Positions 45,124-53,963 of a DNA stretch of 64,000 bases are shown one piece after another (the stretch's first letter is position 1; every line of letters starts with the position of its first letter). Position numbers and translations under genes: made by a program. The stretch is taken from NCBI RefSeq assembly GCF_009789195.1, contig NZ_WSTC01000005.1, positions 1 through 64,000 of the forward strand. Reading direction: 5' to 3'. The notes below the pieces were generated by a model. It saw nothing but the letters and a program-made list of their open reading frames with translations. It ran no database searches and had not been told where the DNA came from. Source of the DNA: Paenibacillus sp. MMS18-CY102 (GTDB lineage: Bacteria > Bacillota > Bacilli > Paenibacillales > Paenibacillaceae).

Positions 45124-46446
45124 TTAGTCTTGCAATACGATGCCCTGATTTATCCGAATATTGTTTATTGCTCGCTGCTGCTCGGCATCCGTTCCCAATG
45201 CTTGAATTTCGCCTCGATAAACGACCTTGCCGGTCGCCCGGTCAATGAGTGCTACGCCGTTAATAGCTGAATAATTACCCGATTGTTGTCCCTTCGCCTC
45301 TTCAGCCGGTGGTACTGTACTGTAATTAATGCTTAAGTACTTATCATTTGAATCCGAGAGATAAAGGGTATCTGCTCCCCATTCTGAAGCATCAATCTTC
45401 AAGGTGTGATCAAGCTTCATGCCATCCGCAAGATTATAATCGCGATAGGTTAAGACACTATTGTTCTTCTTTGCACAATGCAACTTGCTGCCGGCAATAC
45501 TTAGAAAAGTACAAGTCTCGCTTGTAAGAGGGAACGGTTCGATCTGACCGCTCTCGATGTCGTAGATATAATAATGCTGGATCGTCGTATCAGGCTGGTT
45601 AGGCTGTTCCGAGTCCTTCGCTTCACTTGGAGCAGCCTTCGTTTCGTTGCCTACGAATAAATAGTAACGCTGTTTTGCCGGCGAATTCGTTTCGCTTCTG
45701 AAGTCGATATTGGAGGCCGTCTTCCCCGCCAGCTCCACCTCTACCAACTTATCGCTAACGACAGCCTGCTTGTTCAGATCGATTCGCAGTGCGACATGTT
45801 GCTGGGAAAATTCGGATTTTGCATTGTATATCGACCGTTGCAGCATCACATGAAGCTGCCCATTTGATGTGCGCTGTACATCTGACACATACCATCCACC
45901 TGAATCCGAGTAGGATGGCAAATCTACGCTAAACGATTGCGTGTTGCCGCCATTCGATTGCTTGACATACACAAACAGCTTCTGTGATTCATACAGCGGC
46001 GGAGAAGAGACTATTTCAACATATACGGCGGAGTCGTCATCGGCATAGAAGTTATTTGAACTCAACTTGCCGCGCGCAAACGAAGCGTATTTTGCCATAA
46101 ACGTTTTCCACTGCTTGCCTTCGTACGGGGACACCAACAAGCGGCGCGTTATGTATGACTGTTTGATGCCATAGGAATTGCTAGTGGGCGTGATCGCAAT
46201 CTCGTCATATAAGGATCTATTATAGTTGTAGGAGAATCCCAAAACTCCATTATCATGTGCCTCCAAATAGGCATAATTGGCCAGCACCTCTAGATCCGGC
46301 ACCGCATTCGCATTCCCTTCTTTCGTGACCAGCCTAAAATCGGGACGCTTGCCATTATCCCAACCGACGCCATAATATGTGCCGATGCAAGCTATAATGA
46401 AGCCGGCGAGCAAGAACAATAGCCCGTATTTTTTAACGATCAACAT
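45124..46446 (-). CDS. Membrane-anchored protein of unknown function
   Basis: The 440-residue protein has one N-terminal membrane helix (YGLLFLLAGFIIACIGTYYGVG) and a long extracytoplasmic part rich in beta strands and Ser/Tyr. Segments such as YDIESGQIEPFPL and DRATGKVVYRGEI recall propeller repeats. No family is recognised. It is the last gene after a GntR regulator, ATPase and permease, so it may be an accessory of that transporter. Confidence 0.75.
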   Translation of the reverse strand: MLIVKKYGLLFLLAGFIIACIGTYYGVGWDNGKRPDFRLVTKEGNANAVPDLEVLANYAYLEAHDNGVLGFSYNYNRSLYDEIAITPTSNSYGIKQSYITRRLLVSPYEGKQWKTFMAKYASFARGKLSSNNFYADDDSAVYVEIVSSPPLYESQKLFVYVKQSNGGNTQSFSVDLPSYSDSGGWYVSDVQRTSNGQLHVMLQRSIYNAKSEFSQQHVALRIDLNKQAVVSDKLVEVELAGKTASNIDFRSETNSPAKQRYYLFVGNETKAAPSEAKDSEQPNQPDTTIQHYYIYDIESGQIEPFPLTSETCTFLSIAGSKLHCAKKNNSVLTYRDYNLADGMKLDHTLKIDASEWGADTLYLSDSNDKYLSINYSTVPPAEEAKGQQSGNYSAINGVALIDRATGKVVYRGEIQALGTDAEQQRAINNIRINQGIVLQD

Positions 46447-46464
46447 CTATTCATGCCCTCCTAA

Positions 46465-47298
46465 TCACACCGTAATTTTTTTTCGGAGCAAAAACGAACT
46501 CCACCAGATTGACAATGCCGCCACGAAGATTACAACTCCGATTCCCATCGCTAACAGCTCTTTGGGGAAAAATCTGCTTGTTCTATCTATTAGCATGATT
46601 ACTGGCATCAAGAACAGGAAGAAAACAGCCGTACCGTACGCCAGACCAACGATAATGCCAACAATCCGGTAACTGCGTTCGAGCAAAATGATCGTCGTCA
46701 AGACAAGTACCGCTGCGATTCCAACGCCATAGAACAACATAAAATCGCTAAAAGCAGGCGGCAGAAGTATGTTTAACAACGTATTGTTTGCAATCGAAAT
46801 GTCCACTGGAAAATCTCTCACTAGTACATCTGGCACCAACTGATAATACAAAGCTTGCTCGATCTTAAGCAGCGGCAGCTGCGCCGCTACAAGGCCGAAC
46901 ACAGCGAGCAGGAACGATACAAGTTTGGACCAATAGATAATCATCCGCGAATTCGGCAGCGTTAGCAGCCGAACGATAAAAGACCGGCGGCCCAGCCACT
47001 CCCGATACCAAGTGAAAAACAAATAGATGATTAAAAATGCGATACACAACAAAACCGGAGCGGTGATCCAAATCGATTGGTCCATTGCATGAGAAAATGT
47101 GCTCTCTCCTTTAAGCAGGGCAAATTGCTCGAAGTTCGGGATTTTCTCATCATCCATCACATCTTTTACTGCGTCGACAAACCGATTTGCCGTTACATAC
47201 ACGCCTATCAATTGAATGACAGCCGTCAGCACCACCATGGCAACGAACGGTATAACCAGCCGTTTCAATTCGAAATTAATCAGCTTCCAAAAACTCAT
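46465..47298 (-). CDS. ABC transporter permease (YtrC/ABC-2-like)
   Basis: The 277-residue protein has about six membrane helices (VIPFVAMVVLTAVIQLIGVYV, PVLLCIAFLIIYLFFTW, LVSFLLAVFGLVAAQLPLL and three more). It matches permeases that follow YtrA-type GntR regulators and export antibiotics or other small molecules. It overlaps the ATPase gene by four bases. Confidence 0.85.
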   Translation of the reverse strand: MSFWKLINFELKRLVIPFVAMVVLTAVIQLIGVYVTANRFVDAVKDVMDDEKIPNFEQFALLKGESTFSHAMDQSIWITAPVLLCIAFLIIYLFFTWYREWLGRRSFIVRLLTLPNSRMIIYWSKLVSFLLAVFGLVAAQLPLLKIEQALYYQLVPDVLVRDFPVDISIANNTLLNILLPPAFSDFMLFYGVGIAAVLVLTTIILLERSYRIVGIIVGLAYGTAVFFLFLMPVIMLIDRTSRFFPKELLAMGIGVVIFVAALSIWWSSFLLRKKITV

Positions 47299-47987
47299 GA
47301 TGTCGTGTACACCTCCCTCATCACGTCTACGACCGATTTCCCTTCCCGGATCCGAACCTCTTCGCAGTCGAACGTTCGTGTCACTTTCCCGTTATCAAGC
47401 ATCACCACATGATCCAACAAATGCTCCACTTCCCGCACTTCATGCGTTGTCAGAATGACGCTGCGCCCTTCAATGAGTTCACTAGAAAAAACGGATGCGA
47501 TCTGTTCACGGCTGAACATATCGATGCCTGAGAACGGCTCGTCCATCAGCATATATTGTGCATCCATCCCAAGCCCGAGCACGAGATTAAGCTTAGCTGC
47601 CGTGCCTTTGGACAAGGAACGAACCCGGTCATTCGAATTGAGCTTAAACATGCCCATTAACTCCTGTGCACGCTCCGTATTCCAATTCCGATAAAACTCC
47701 TTCATGAAGGCCAAGCAGTCCGCGATCTTCATGCTGCCAGGCATCGGCAAATTATCAGGGATGAAAACGATCTGCTCGTACATCGCAGGATGAGGCGTTC
47801 TGCCATCGATCGTAATGCTGCCGCCTTGAATTGGCGTTAAACCCATAATTGCTTTTAAGATTGTTGTTTTGCCTACACCGTTCATTCCCGTCAAACAGGT
47901 GATCGCTCCACGGGGGGCCTCAAAGCTGACGCCGCTTAGCACTTTCCGCAGGCCAAATCGCTTGGTTACATTTTCTAATACGATCAC
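47295..47987 (-). CDS. ABC transporter ATPase (YtrB-like)
   Basis: The 230-residue ATPase has Walker A GMNGVGKTT near residue 35, SLSKGTAAKLNLVLGL signature (S-K-G variant of the usual GGQ form) and Walker B MLMDEPFSG. It overlaps the regulator by four bases and the permease by four. Drug/bacteriocin resistance exporters often have this three-gene layout. Confidence 0.9.
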   Translation of the reverse strand: MIVLENVTKRFGLRKVLSGVSFEAPRGAITCLTGMNGVGKTTILKAIMGLTPIQGGSITIDGRTPHPAMYEQIVFIPDNLPMPGSMKIADCLAFMKEFYRNWNTERAQELMGMFKLNSNDRVRSLSKGTAAKLNLVLGLGMDAQYMLMDEPFSGIDMFSREQIASVFSSELIEGRSVILTTHEVREVEHLLDHVVMLDNGKVTRTFDCEEVRIREGKSVVDVMREVYTTS

Positions 47988-48385
47988 GATATGCTTCCCT
48001 CCCCTTCGGTTCCTGCTTGCCCGGCTTTCTCTAGGCGCAGCCGAATAATCGATAGCAACTGCTCAATTGGCACTTCAATATTGCTTACTGAAGCAAGGAA
48101 TGAATCTACAGCCTCAGTCAAGAGCTCCTCACGAATACGGCCCAAAATTACATTATCCCGCGTGATGCGGCTCGGTGAATTTCCTTCTGTCACGATCAAG
48201 CCCTGCTCCTCCATTTCCTTGTACGCTTTCTGCGCCGTATTTGGATTAATGTTTAATTGGCTAGCAAGCTCACGCCGAGATGGAATTGTCTCTCCAGCGT
48301 TTAACTTTCCTGTTGCGATTCGTTCCTTAAAGTGCCGTACAACCTGCAGATAGACGGGATCTCGATTGTTAAAAATCAACGCCAT
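47984..48385 (-). CDS. GntR-family regulator (YtrA subfamily)
   Basis: The 133-residue protein has the wHTH DPVYLQVVRHFKERIATGKL...SRRELASQLNINPNTAQKAYKEME, and a short C-terminal helical part, as in the YtrA subgroup that controls ABC transporters. ATG 48385 has GGGGAGG six bases upstream. The palindrome TGTATG-N12-CATACA upstream is its likely operator. Confidence 0.92.
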   Translation of the reverse strand: MALIFNNRDPVYLQVVRHFKERIATGKLNAGETIPSRRELASQLNINPNTAQKAYKEMEEQGLIVTEGNSPSRITRDNVILGRIREELLTEAVDSFLASVSNIEVPIEQLLSIIRLRLEKAGQAGTEGEGSIS

Positions 48386-48434
48386 TAGCACCTCCCCTTC
48401 CTGGAGTCCATTTCAGCCTATTTCCAATATTTAT

Positions 48435-48458
48435 TGTATGTACTATGTGGTTCATACA
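48435..48458 (-). promoter_or_regulatory. Probable operator of the GntR/ABC operon
   Basis: Inverted half sites TGTATG (48435-48440) and CATACA (48453-48458) flank 12 bases and overlap the likely -10 region (TACAAT near 48434-48439 on the minus strand), 50 bases before the GntR start. Confidence 0.6.
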
Positions 48459-48540
48459 CTATAGATGTATTATGCCCATAATACACTTCTGCGTCAACCC
48501 TTATTTGGAAAAAGCTGCTGATTGATTGGCTTAACCATAC

Positions 48541-48583
48541 AAAAAAGGCCGCTCTTGCCGTTTCCGGCAAAAGGCAGCCTTTC
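48541..48583 (-). terminator. sigE terminator
   Basis: AAAGGCTGCC and GGCGGCC-type arms enclose TTGCCG/CGGCAA on the minus strand, followed by TTTTTT; it ends the spoIIGA-sigE transcript and separates it from the GntR gene. Confidence 0.85.
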
Positions 48584-48607
48584 TGTAAATCGATTCGATT
48601 TGGGTGC

Positions 48608-49330
48608 CTACACCATCTTATTAAACTCTTTGCGCAGCCGCTTAATAATCCGTTTCTCTAAACGGGAAATATATGATTGCGAGATGCCAAGCAGATCTGC
48701 AACATCCTTCTGTGTCTTCTCTTCGCCATCGGCAAGGCCGAACCGAAGCTCCATGATGATTCGCTCGCGTTCCGTCAGTTTATCGAGTGCTTTATGCAGC
48801 AGCTTGCGGTCCACCTGCTCCTCAATATTGCGATAAATCGTATCGTTCTCCGTACCGAGGACATCCGAGAGCAGAAGCTCATTGCCGTCCCAATCAATAT
48901 TCAATGGCTCGTCGAATGACACTTCTGTACGTGTTTTGCTATTGCGGCGGAGATACATTAAGATCTCATTCTCGATACACCGGGATGCATACGTCGCTAA
49001 CTTAATTTTCTTCTCCGGATCAAATGTATTGACCGCTTTAATCAAGCCAATCGCGCCGATCGATACAAGGTCTTCGATATGAATGCCCGTGTTCTCAAAT
49101 TTGCGAGCGATATAGACAACGAGCCGGAGATTCCGTTCAATCAGCATGGCGCGAATTGCCGTATCGCCCGAAGGCAGCTTCTCCAGCAAATATTCCTCTT
49201 CTTCCCTTGTAAGCGGTGGCGGCAGCGCTTCGCTTCCACCGATATAATAAATTTCTTCACTCTTCATCCCGAATAAAAACAGAACACGATAATAGTATAA
49301 CTGAAGAATAAGTCTCCATTTGCCGAGCAT
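48608..49330 (-). CDS. sigE: Sporulation sigma factor SigE (mother cell), pro-form
   Basis: SigE directs early mother-cell transcription. The 240-residue protein starts with a membrane-associating pro-sequence ([21 protein letters not shown]) that SpoIIGA removes near SEEIYYIGG. Region 2 ([21 protein letters not shown]) and region 4 ([26 protein letters not shown]) match B. subtilis almost exactly. ATG 49330 is chosen because GGAGG lies 10 bases upstream. Confidence 0.98.
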   Translation of the reverse strand: MLGKWRLILQLYYYRVLFLFGMKSEEIYYIGGSEALPPPLTREEEEYLLEKLPSGDTAIRAMLIERNLRLVVYIARKFENTGIHIEDLVSIGAIGLIKAVNTFDPEKKIKLATYASRCIENEILMYLRRNSKTRTEVSFDEPLNIDWDGNELLLSDVLGTENDTIYRNIEEQVDRKLLHKALDKLTERERIIMELRFGLADGEEKTQKDVADLLGISQSYISRLEKRIIKRLRKEFNKMV

Positions 49331-49366
49331 GGGCCTCATGCCTCCCCGTTTAGATGAAATACGCCG

Positions 49367-50308
49367 TTACGCTCCGCCGCTCCTCTCCGCCATGGACGGA
49401 TGGATGACTGCCCGATAAGCCCGATCCGATGACAGTTGTCCGCCATCAAGGCCGACCAAAGCTTTTCGGGTGACGATGGTTTCCCCATTGAACTGTACCG
49501 TAACGGCATCTGGCTTCAGTGCGAGCATAAACTGCGTTCCGCGGTTCACGCCCCGGTAAGGCACCAGCCGTAGCCGGTCCTGCCAGACGAATGTTTCTTC
49601 TGAATCACCGACGATCAACTTATCAACCTCAGACTCCTGAATTCGCTTGAGCCATGTAGACGGCAAATCCGCTTCCAGCAGCGACGCTTCGATGATGGTC
49701 ACCGGCGTCCGTGTCAGCGGATCATACAACTGGTTGCCCGTATCAATGAGACCTTCACATTCATATTCCCGATCCTCAATCGTGACCTTGACCTGAGCGA
49801 CATGGGCTCGTATAAGCGCTTTCTCACGGCGCTGTACGACAACCGAGCGAGCGATATATAGCCCTACACAAGCTGTTGACCCAACAAATATAAATCCTGT
49901 CTTAAACTCTGTCCGTACGCCACCTTCAATGAACTGAAGCCCTTGCCATAACGCCAATGAGCCTTGCTGCATGATGAGATAATAGAAACCTAGCACGGCA
50001 CCTGCTGCAATGAAATTAACTGCATAAAATGCCGCTAAATTGCGGCCGTAAGCGCGCAATCCGCCAAAACCAAATGCAACGAGCAACATAACTAACGAAA
50101 TGCCAAATTTAAACGCGAATGTGTAAAGAAACGACAACGGCGGAACTAACAACAGAGCGACGTATAGGGCGCCGATAGCGCCCGCTCCTAGTATTCGATA
50201 CCAGACAGCGCGAATGCCCCTGACCCAAGCAGTGACGAGCAGCAGTGCTCCGTCAATCAACAACTCTTTCATGAATAAGACGTCAACGTAAATCGCCAGG
50301 ACGTTCAC
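49367..50308 (-). CDS. spoIIGA: Pro-sigma-E processing aspartic protease
   Basis: SpoIIGA activates SigE in response to the forespore signal SpoIIR. The 313-residue protein has five membrane helices in its N-terminal half and a cytosolic aspartic-protease half with ECEGLIDTGNQLYDP carrying the catalytic Asp near residue 184. Start GTG 50308 has a poor ribosome binding site. It directly precedes sigE by 36 bases. Two possible Spo0A boxes lie upstream. Confidence 0.95.
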   Translation of the reverse strand: MNVLAIYVDVLFMKELLIDGALLLVTAWVRGIRAVWYRILGAGAIGALYVALLLVPPLSFLYTFAFKFGISLVMLLVAFGFGGLRAYGRNLAAFYAVNFIAAGAVLGFYYLIMQQGSLALWQGLQFIEGGVRTEFKTGFIFVGSTACVGLYIARSVVVQRREKALIRAHVAQVKVTIEDREYECEGLIDTGNQLYDPLTRTPVTIIEASLLEADLPSTWLKRIQESEVDKLIVGDSEETFVWQDRLRLVPYRGVNRGTQFMLALKPDAVTVQFNGETIVTRKALVGLDGGQLSSDRAYRAVIHPSMAERSGGA

Positions 50309-50368
50309 CTGCCCGCCGGTTCCTGCTGTACGGCCGTACGTCCGTATCCGGTAGGAACGATTGAGACT

Positions 50369-50435
50369 AGTATAGGATAATCGTATTTCGATGTCTGTCT
50401 ATTCATGACGCCCCAGACGCTCTTTTTTTGTCGAG
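50369..50435 (-). promoter_or_regulatory. Possible Spo0A-dependent spoIIG promoter
   Basis: A -10 TATACT (50374-50369) is 12 bases after CATCGAA (50393-50387), a 5/7 match to the Spo0A box TGTCGAA, with a second, inverted TGTCGAG at 50429-50435 (6/7). This resembles the B. subtilis spoIIG promoter, where Spo0A boxes lie at the -35 region. The second box is unusually far. Confidence 0.4.
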
Positions 50436-50458
50436 CATTGAAGCCTCCCCCATAACGC

Positions 50459-50492
50459 AAAAAAACCGCCCACCAATGCCGGTGAGCGGTTC
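50459..50492 (-). terminator. ftsZ terminator
   Basis: GAACCGCTCACCGGC pairs with its near-complement GTGGGCGGTT, then TTTTTTT on the minus strand. It separates ftsZ from spoIIGA. Confidence 0.85.
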
Positions 50493-50515
50493 TAAGCAAC
50501 TAGCCTATGGGTGGA

Positions 50516-51640
50516 TTAGCGATCACCGCGTGGGCGATTACGCAAAAATGCGGGGATATCAAGCTGGTCGCTTGACGTCGTTGCGCCAAATGATTTCAGG
50601 TTCGACGCTGCAGTTGAAGTCGTACTGCGCGATTCCGTCGATTCTGATGTCGGTTGGCTAGGACGGCGCACTGGTTCAGGCATGCCTTTATGCTCGAATC
50701 CAGTCGCAATGACTGTCACTTTAATTTCTTCTTTGAGGTCTTCGTCAATAATTGCACCGAAGATCATATTAACTTCTGGATCACAAGCTGCGATTACGAT
50801 CTCTGCCGCTTCGTTCACTTCATAGAGTGACAGATTCGCTCCGCCCGTAATATTCATGATTACGCCGCGTGCGCCGTCAATCGACGTCTCAAGCAGCGGA
50901 CTCATAATCGCTTTACGAGCAGCTTCAGCTGCGCGATTTTCTCCGGTTGCCGTGCCGATGCCCATCAGCGCGGAACCGCGCTCCGTCATAATTGTCTTAA
51001 CATCTGCGAAGTCGAGGTTGATGAGACCCGGAACAGCAATCAGATCGGAAATGCCCTGAACTGCTTGAAGCAATACAGTATCTGCTACACGGAAAGCTTC
51101 GAGCATTGGCGTTTTCTTGTCAACGATCTCGAGCAACCGATCATTCGGAATAACGATCAGCGTGTCGACCTTTTCTTTCAACGCTTCGATGCCATGCTCG
51201 GCTTGTCCCGAACGCTTACGGCCTTCAAACGTGAACGGGCGCGTAACAACACCGACGGTCAACGCACCGCACTCGCGTGCGATTTCAGCGATGACTGGAG
51301 CAGCTCCCGTACCCGTACCGCCGCCCATGCCTGCAGTTACGAATACCATGTCCGCGCCTTTTAGCGTGTTGCTGATCAGTTCGCGGGACTCTTCGGCTGC
51401 TTTCTTGCCTACATCAGGGTTTGCGCCAGCGCCAAGGCCCCGGGTGAGCTTGTCCCCAATTTGAAGCTTATGTTCCGAGTGTGCAAGGTGAAGAGCTTGT
51501 GCATCTGTATTCACCGTAATAAACTCTACACCCTTGACACCGTTCTCAATCATTCGGTTTACTGCGTTGCTACCGCCGCCGCCTACGCCGATGACTTTAA
51601 TTTGTGCTAGTTGTTCCATATCCATATCGAACTCCAACAT
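50516..51640 (-). CDS. ftsZ: Cell-division protein FtsZ
   Basis: FtsZ polymerises at midcell with GTP. The 374-residue protein has [16 protein letters not shown] (tubulin signature), T7 loop segment [11 protein letters not shown] and the C-terminal tail [15 protein letters not shown]...[13 protein letters not shown] that binds FtsA and SepF. It directly follows ftsA by 15 bases. Confidence 0.98.
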   Translation of the reverse strand: MLEFDMDMEQLAQIKVIGVGGGGSNAVNRMIENGVKGVEFITVNTDAQALHLAHSEHKLQIGDKLTRGLGAGANPDVGKKAAEESRELISNTLKGADMVFVTAGMGGGTGTGAAPVIAEIARECGALTVGVVTRPFTFEGRKRSGQAEHGIEALKEKVDTLIVIPNDRLLEIVDKKTPMLEAFRVADTVLLQAVQGISDLIAVPGLINLDFADVKTIMTERGSALMGIGTATGENRAAEAARKAIMSPLLETSIDGARGVIMNITGGANLSLYEVNEAAEIVIAACDPEVNMIFGAIIDEDLKEEIKVTVIATGFEHKGMPEPVRRPSQPTSESTESRSTTSTAASNLKSFGATTSSDQLDIPAFLRNRPRGDR

Positions 51641-51655
51641 CTCCGTTTCCCCCGA

Positions 51656-52906
51656 TCAAATGAATTCGCTGAAATAATTTTTGAGTCGCTCGAACATTCC
51701 GGGTTTCGGCGATGCTGCGGCAGGCGTTTTTGCTTTGCGGCTTGCCGTTTTCTTCACAACAGGCGTCGTGCTTCCCCTGCGCGTATTTTTCAGCACATAT
51801 TGCAGCATTCCTACTCCGCTGTTGAAAGCCGGGTCACGAACACCGATAAAGTCAGGCACGGCAATGCGTACCGAGGATTCCAGTTCATGTTGCGCTAAGC
51901 TAAGCGTGCCCGGCAATGATACCGCACCGCCTGTTAACACATAACCGTTTACCTTGTCGCCAAAACCGAGGCGCCTAACTTCTTGCCTAACCAAATGGAA
52001 AATTTCTTGCATGCGCGGCTCAATAATATTAGCCAAATCCACTTGAGAAAATTCTTTTTCGACATTGCTGCCCATTCGCATCACTTTGAACTTCTGGTCC
52101 TCAGCTGCGTCTGAGACGAGCGCACATCCGAATTTAAGCTTAATCTTCTCCGCCTGCTCCGTATGCGTCCGCAAGCCGTACGAAATATCGTTCGTCACAT
52201 GCTCGCCGCCTACTGGCAACGTAGATGTTGCAACGAGTCCACCGCCCTCGAAAATCGCGATTGTCGTTGAGCCTGCACCGATCTCGATCAGTGCCGTGCC
52301 CATAACCTTCTCGTCCTTCGTCAGCGACATCGAACCTGATGCAAGAGACATTAAGATTCGGCCAGATGTATGCAGTTCCGCTTTCTCAACGCAACGAGCT
52401 AAGTTATGTAAGGAAGTTTTGGTTCCCGTTACAATCGTAGCCTCTACCTCAAGCCGAACGCCAATCATTCCGCGCGGGTCAGAAATTCCCTCCAGACCAT
52501 CTACCAAAAATTGCCTAGGTACAACATCGATAATTTCACGCTCAGGCGGTAGCGCAACGACCTGCGCCGCCTGCATGACACGTTCAATATCTTCCTCGCC
52601 AATCTCGCGATCCTCGTTCGATACGGCGACTACACCATGGTTCGTTTGCAGTGCAATGTGACTGCCCTGGATGCCAACAAATACTTCGCTTATTTGAATG
52701 CCGACCATCCGCTCAGCATGATCGATCGCACTGCGAATCGACCTTACCGTCTGATCGATGTCGACGATAGCACCCTTCCGGATTCCTTCCGAGTCGGCAG
52801 ATCCAACTCCAATAATATTAATGGCTCCATTCGTCACTTCACCAATAATAGCACGAACTTTGGATGTACCGATGTCCAAACTAACGATGATATCGCTGTT
52901 GCTCAT
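51656..52906 (-). CDS. ftsA: Cell-division protein FtsA
   Basis: FtsA is the actin-like membrane anchor of FtsZ. The 416-residue protein has SLDIGTSKVRAIIGE, the EIGAGSTTIAIFEGG phosphate loop and the C-terminal amphipathic anchor FERLKNYFSEFI. ATG 52906 has GGAGGTG nine bases upstream; the longer frame lacks one. Confidence 0.97.
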   Translation of the reverse strand: MSNSDIIVSLDIGTSKVRAIIGEVTNGAINIIGVGSADSEGIRKGAIVDIDQTVRSIRSAIDHAERMVGIQISEVFVGIQGSHIALQTNHGVVAVSNEDREIGEEDIERVMQAAQVVALPPEREIIDVVPRQFLVDGLEGISDPRGMIGVRLEVEATIVTGTKTSLHNLARCVEKAELHTSGRILMSLASGSMSLTKDEKVMGTALIEIGAGSTTIAIFEGGGLVATSTLPVGGEHVTNDISYGLRTHTEQAEKIKLKFGCALVSDAAEDQKFKVMRMGSNVEKEFSQVDLANIIEPRMQEIFHLVRQEVRRLGFGDKVNGYVLTGGAVSLPGTLSLAQHELESSVRIAVPDFIGVRDPAFNSGVGMLQYVLKNTRRGSTTPVVKKTASRKAKTPAAASPKPGMFERLKNYFSEFI

Positions 52907-52962
52907 CGTGCGGCACCTCCATTCCCAACGAAAAGTATGAATTTCAGTCCTTAACAATCTAC

Positions 52963-52991
52963 ATATTCAACATAATTGACGGCTTTCCTCT
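52963..52991 (-). promoter_or_regulatory. Sigma-H-type promoter upstream of ftsA
   Basis: AGAGGAAAG (52991-52983), 11 bases, GTTGAATAT (52971-52963) matches the sigma-H consensus RNAGGAWWW-N11/12-RNNGAATWW at every defined place but one. In B. subtilis ftsAZ also has a sigma-H promoter that raises division-protein levels as sporulation starts. Confidence 0.65.
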
Positions 52992-53127
52992 TTTTTCTAC
53001 AAAATTTTCGGCCTCTTAGCGGCTTCCAATTTCCAGCAAAAGAAAGGCCAATCATCGCAACGTTTCGGCTATCAACAAACTACACTAGCTCCAGAATCCA
53101 TAACTAAAATTCTACCATCGTTTGTAG

Positions 53128-53895
53128 CTATTGAGTAGACTCTTTTTCAGTAGTTTCCAAGTTTTCTGTAGAATCCGGTTCATAGGGCTCATACGTATCT
53201 GCCAAAAGCATCGTCACTTTACCGGGCGGTTGGGTTTCGGTCACAGCATTGAGCGTTTCAAGTTTGTCCGCGAATACGGAAACAGCTGTAATGACTTCAA
53301 AGCGCGTGCGCGTATACAAGCGAATGCGGTCTGGGTACGCCTTAGAAGGATCAGGGCGAATCTCGGAAATATCGGAGAGCTGCTGTACAGGAATAGCTGC
53401 TAGCACTTTGGAGAGCGCTAATTTTACAGGGTCATTCGATTTCCAGCCCGACAGCAGCGGCTTGTCGACAACAAATTCGCCCTTAGTCGCTGTAATTCCT
53501 ATGCCGTTAGACAGGATCGCGGTCATCTGTCCCTGAGGCGTTAGCTCGTAGCCAACAGCTGGAAACTCCTGAATATGAATATGAACATCTCCAGGAAACT
53601 TCTTCGTTACTTCCGCCTGTTCAATCGCAGGATTCGCAAGAAGCTTTCGTTCAATCGAACGCTCCGTAAAACCGAAGAAGGCATCGCCAGTTGAAACGCC
53701 AGCCGTTTTGCTGATTGCATCCTTCGGCACGAAACGCTCGCCGTCAATCGTTACCGTTGACACTTCACTAATTGATGAGTTAAAAAACAAGACCGACAAT
53801 ACCACGATAAATAAGAGCAAAAGAATGATCTTTAGCTTGCGGCTGCTGCGAAGTTTGCGTTGTGGTTCCCGCAGCACGGGCATCGGTTGCTTCAT
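53128..53895 (-). CDS. divIB: Cell-division protein DivIB (FtsQ)
   Basis: The 255-residue bitopic protein has a membrane helix (KLKIILLLLFIVVLSVLFF), POTRA domain (SEVSTVTIDGERFVPKDAISKTAGV) and FtsQ/DivIB core (QEFPAVGYELTPQGQMTAILSNG). It stabilises the divisome core. ATG 53895 has AGGG seven bases upstream. The acidic C-terminal tail is short. Confidence 0.94.
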   Translation of the reverse strand: MKQPMPVLREPQRKLRSSRKLKIILLLLFIVVLSVLFFNSSISEVSTVTIDGERFVPKDAISKTAGVSTGDAFFGFTERSIERKLLANPAIEQAEVTKKFPGDVHIHIQEFPAVGYELTPQGQMTAILSNGIGITATKGEFVVDKPLLSGWKSNDPVKLALSKVLAAIPVQQLSDISEIRPDPSKAYPDRIRLYTRTRFEVITAVSVFADKLETLNAVTETQPPGKVTMLLADTYEPYEPDSTENLETTEKESTQ

Positions 53896-53963
53896 GCTTG
53901 TCCCTACTTTCGTCAAAAGCATCCGGCCCTCGCAAATGTTGCGAGCGCCGGCGTCTTACAGCA

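Noticed and set aside
50305-50499. 64-codon minus-strand frame upstream of spoIIGA
   Set aside because: No ribosome binding site, overlaps the ftsZ terminator and the spoIIG promoter region, and its sequence is not protein-like.
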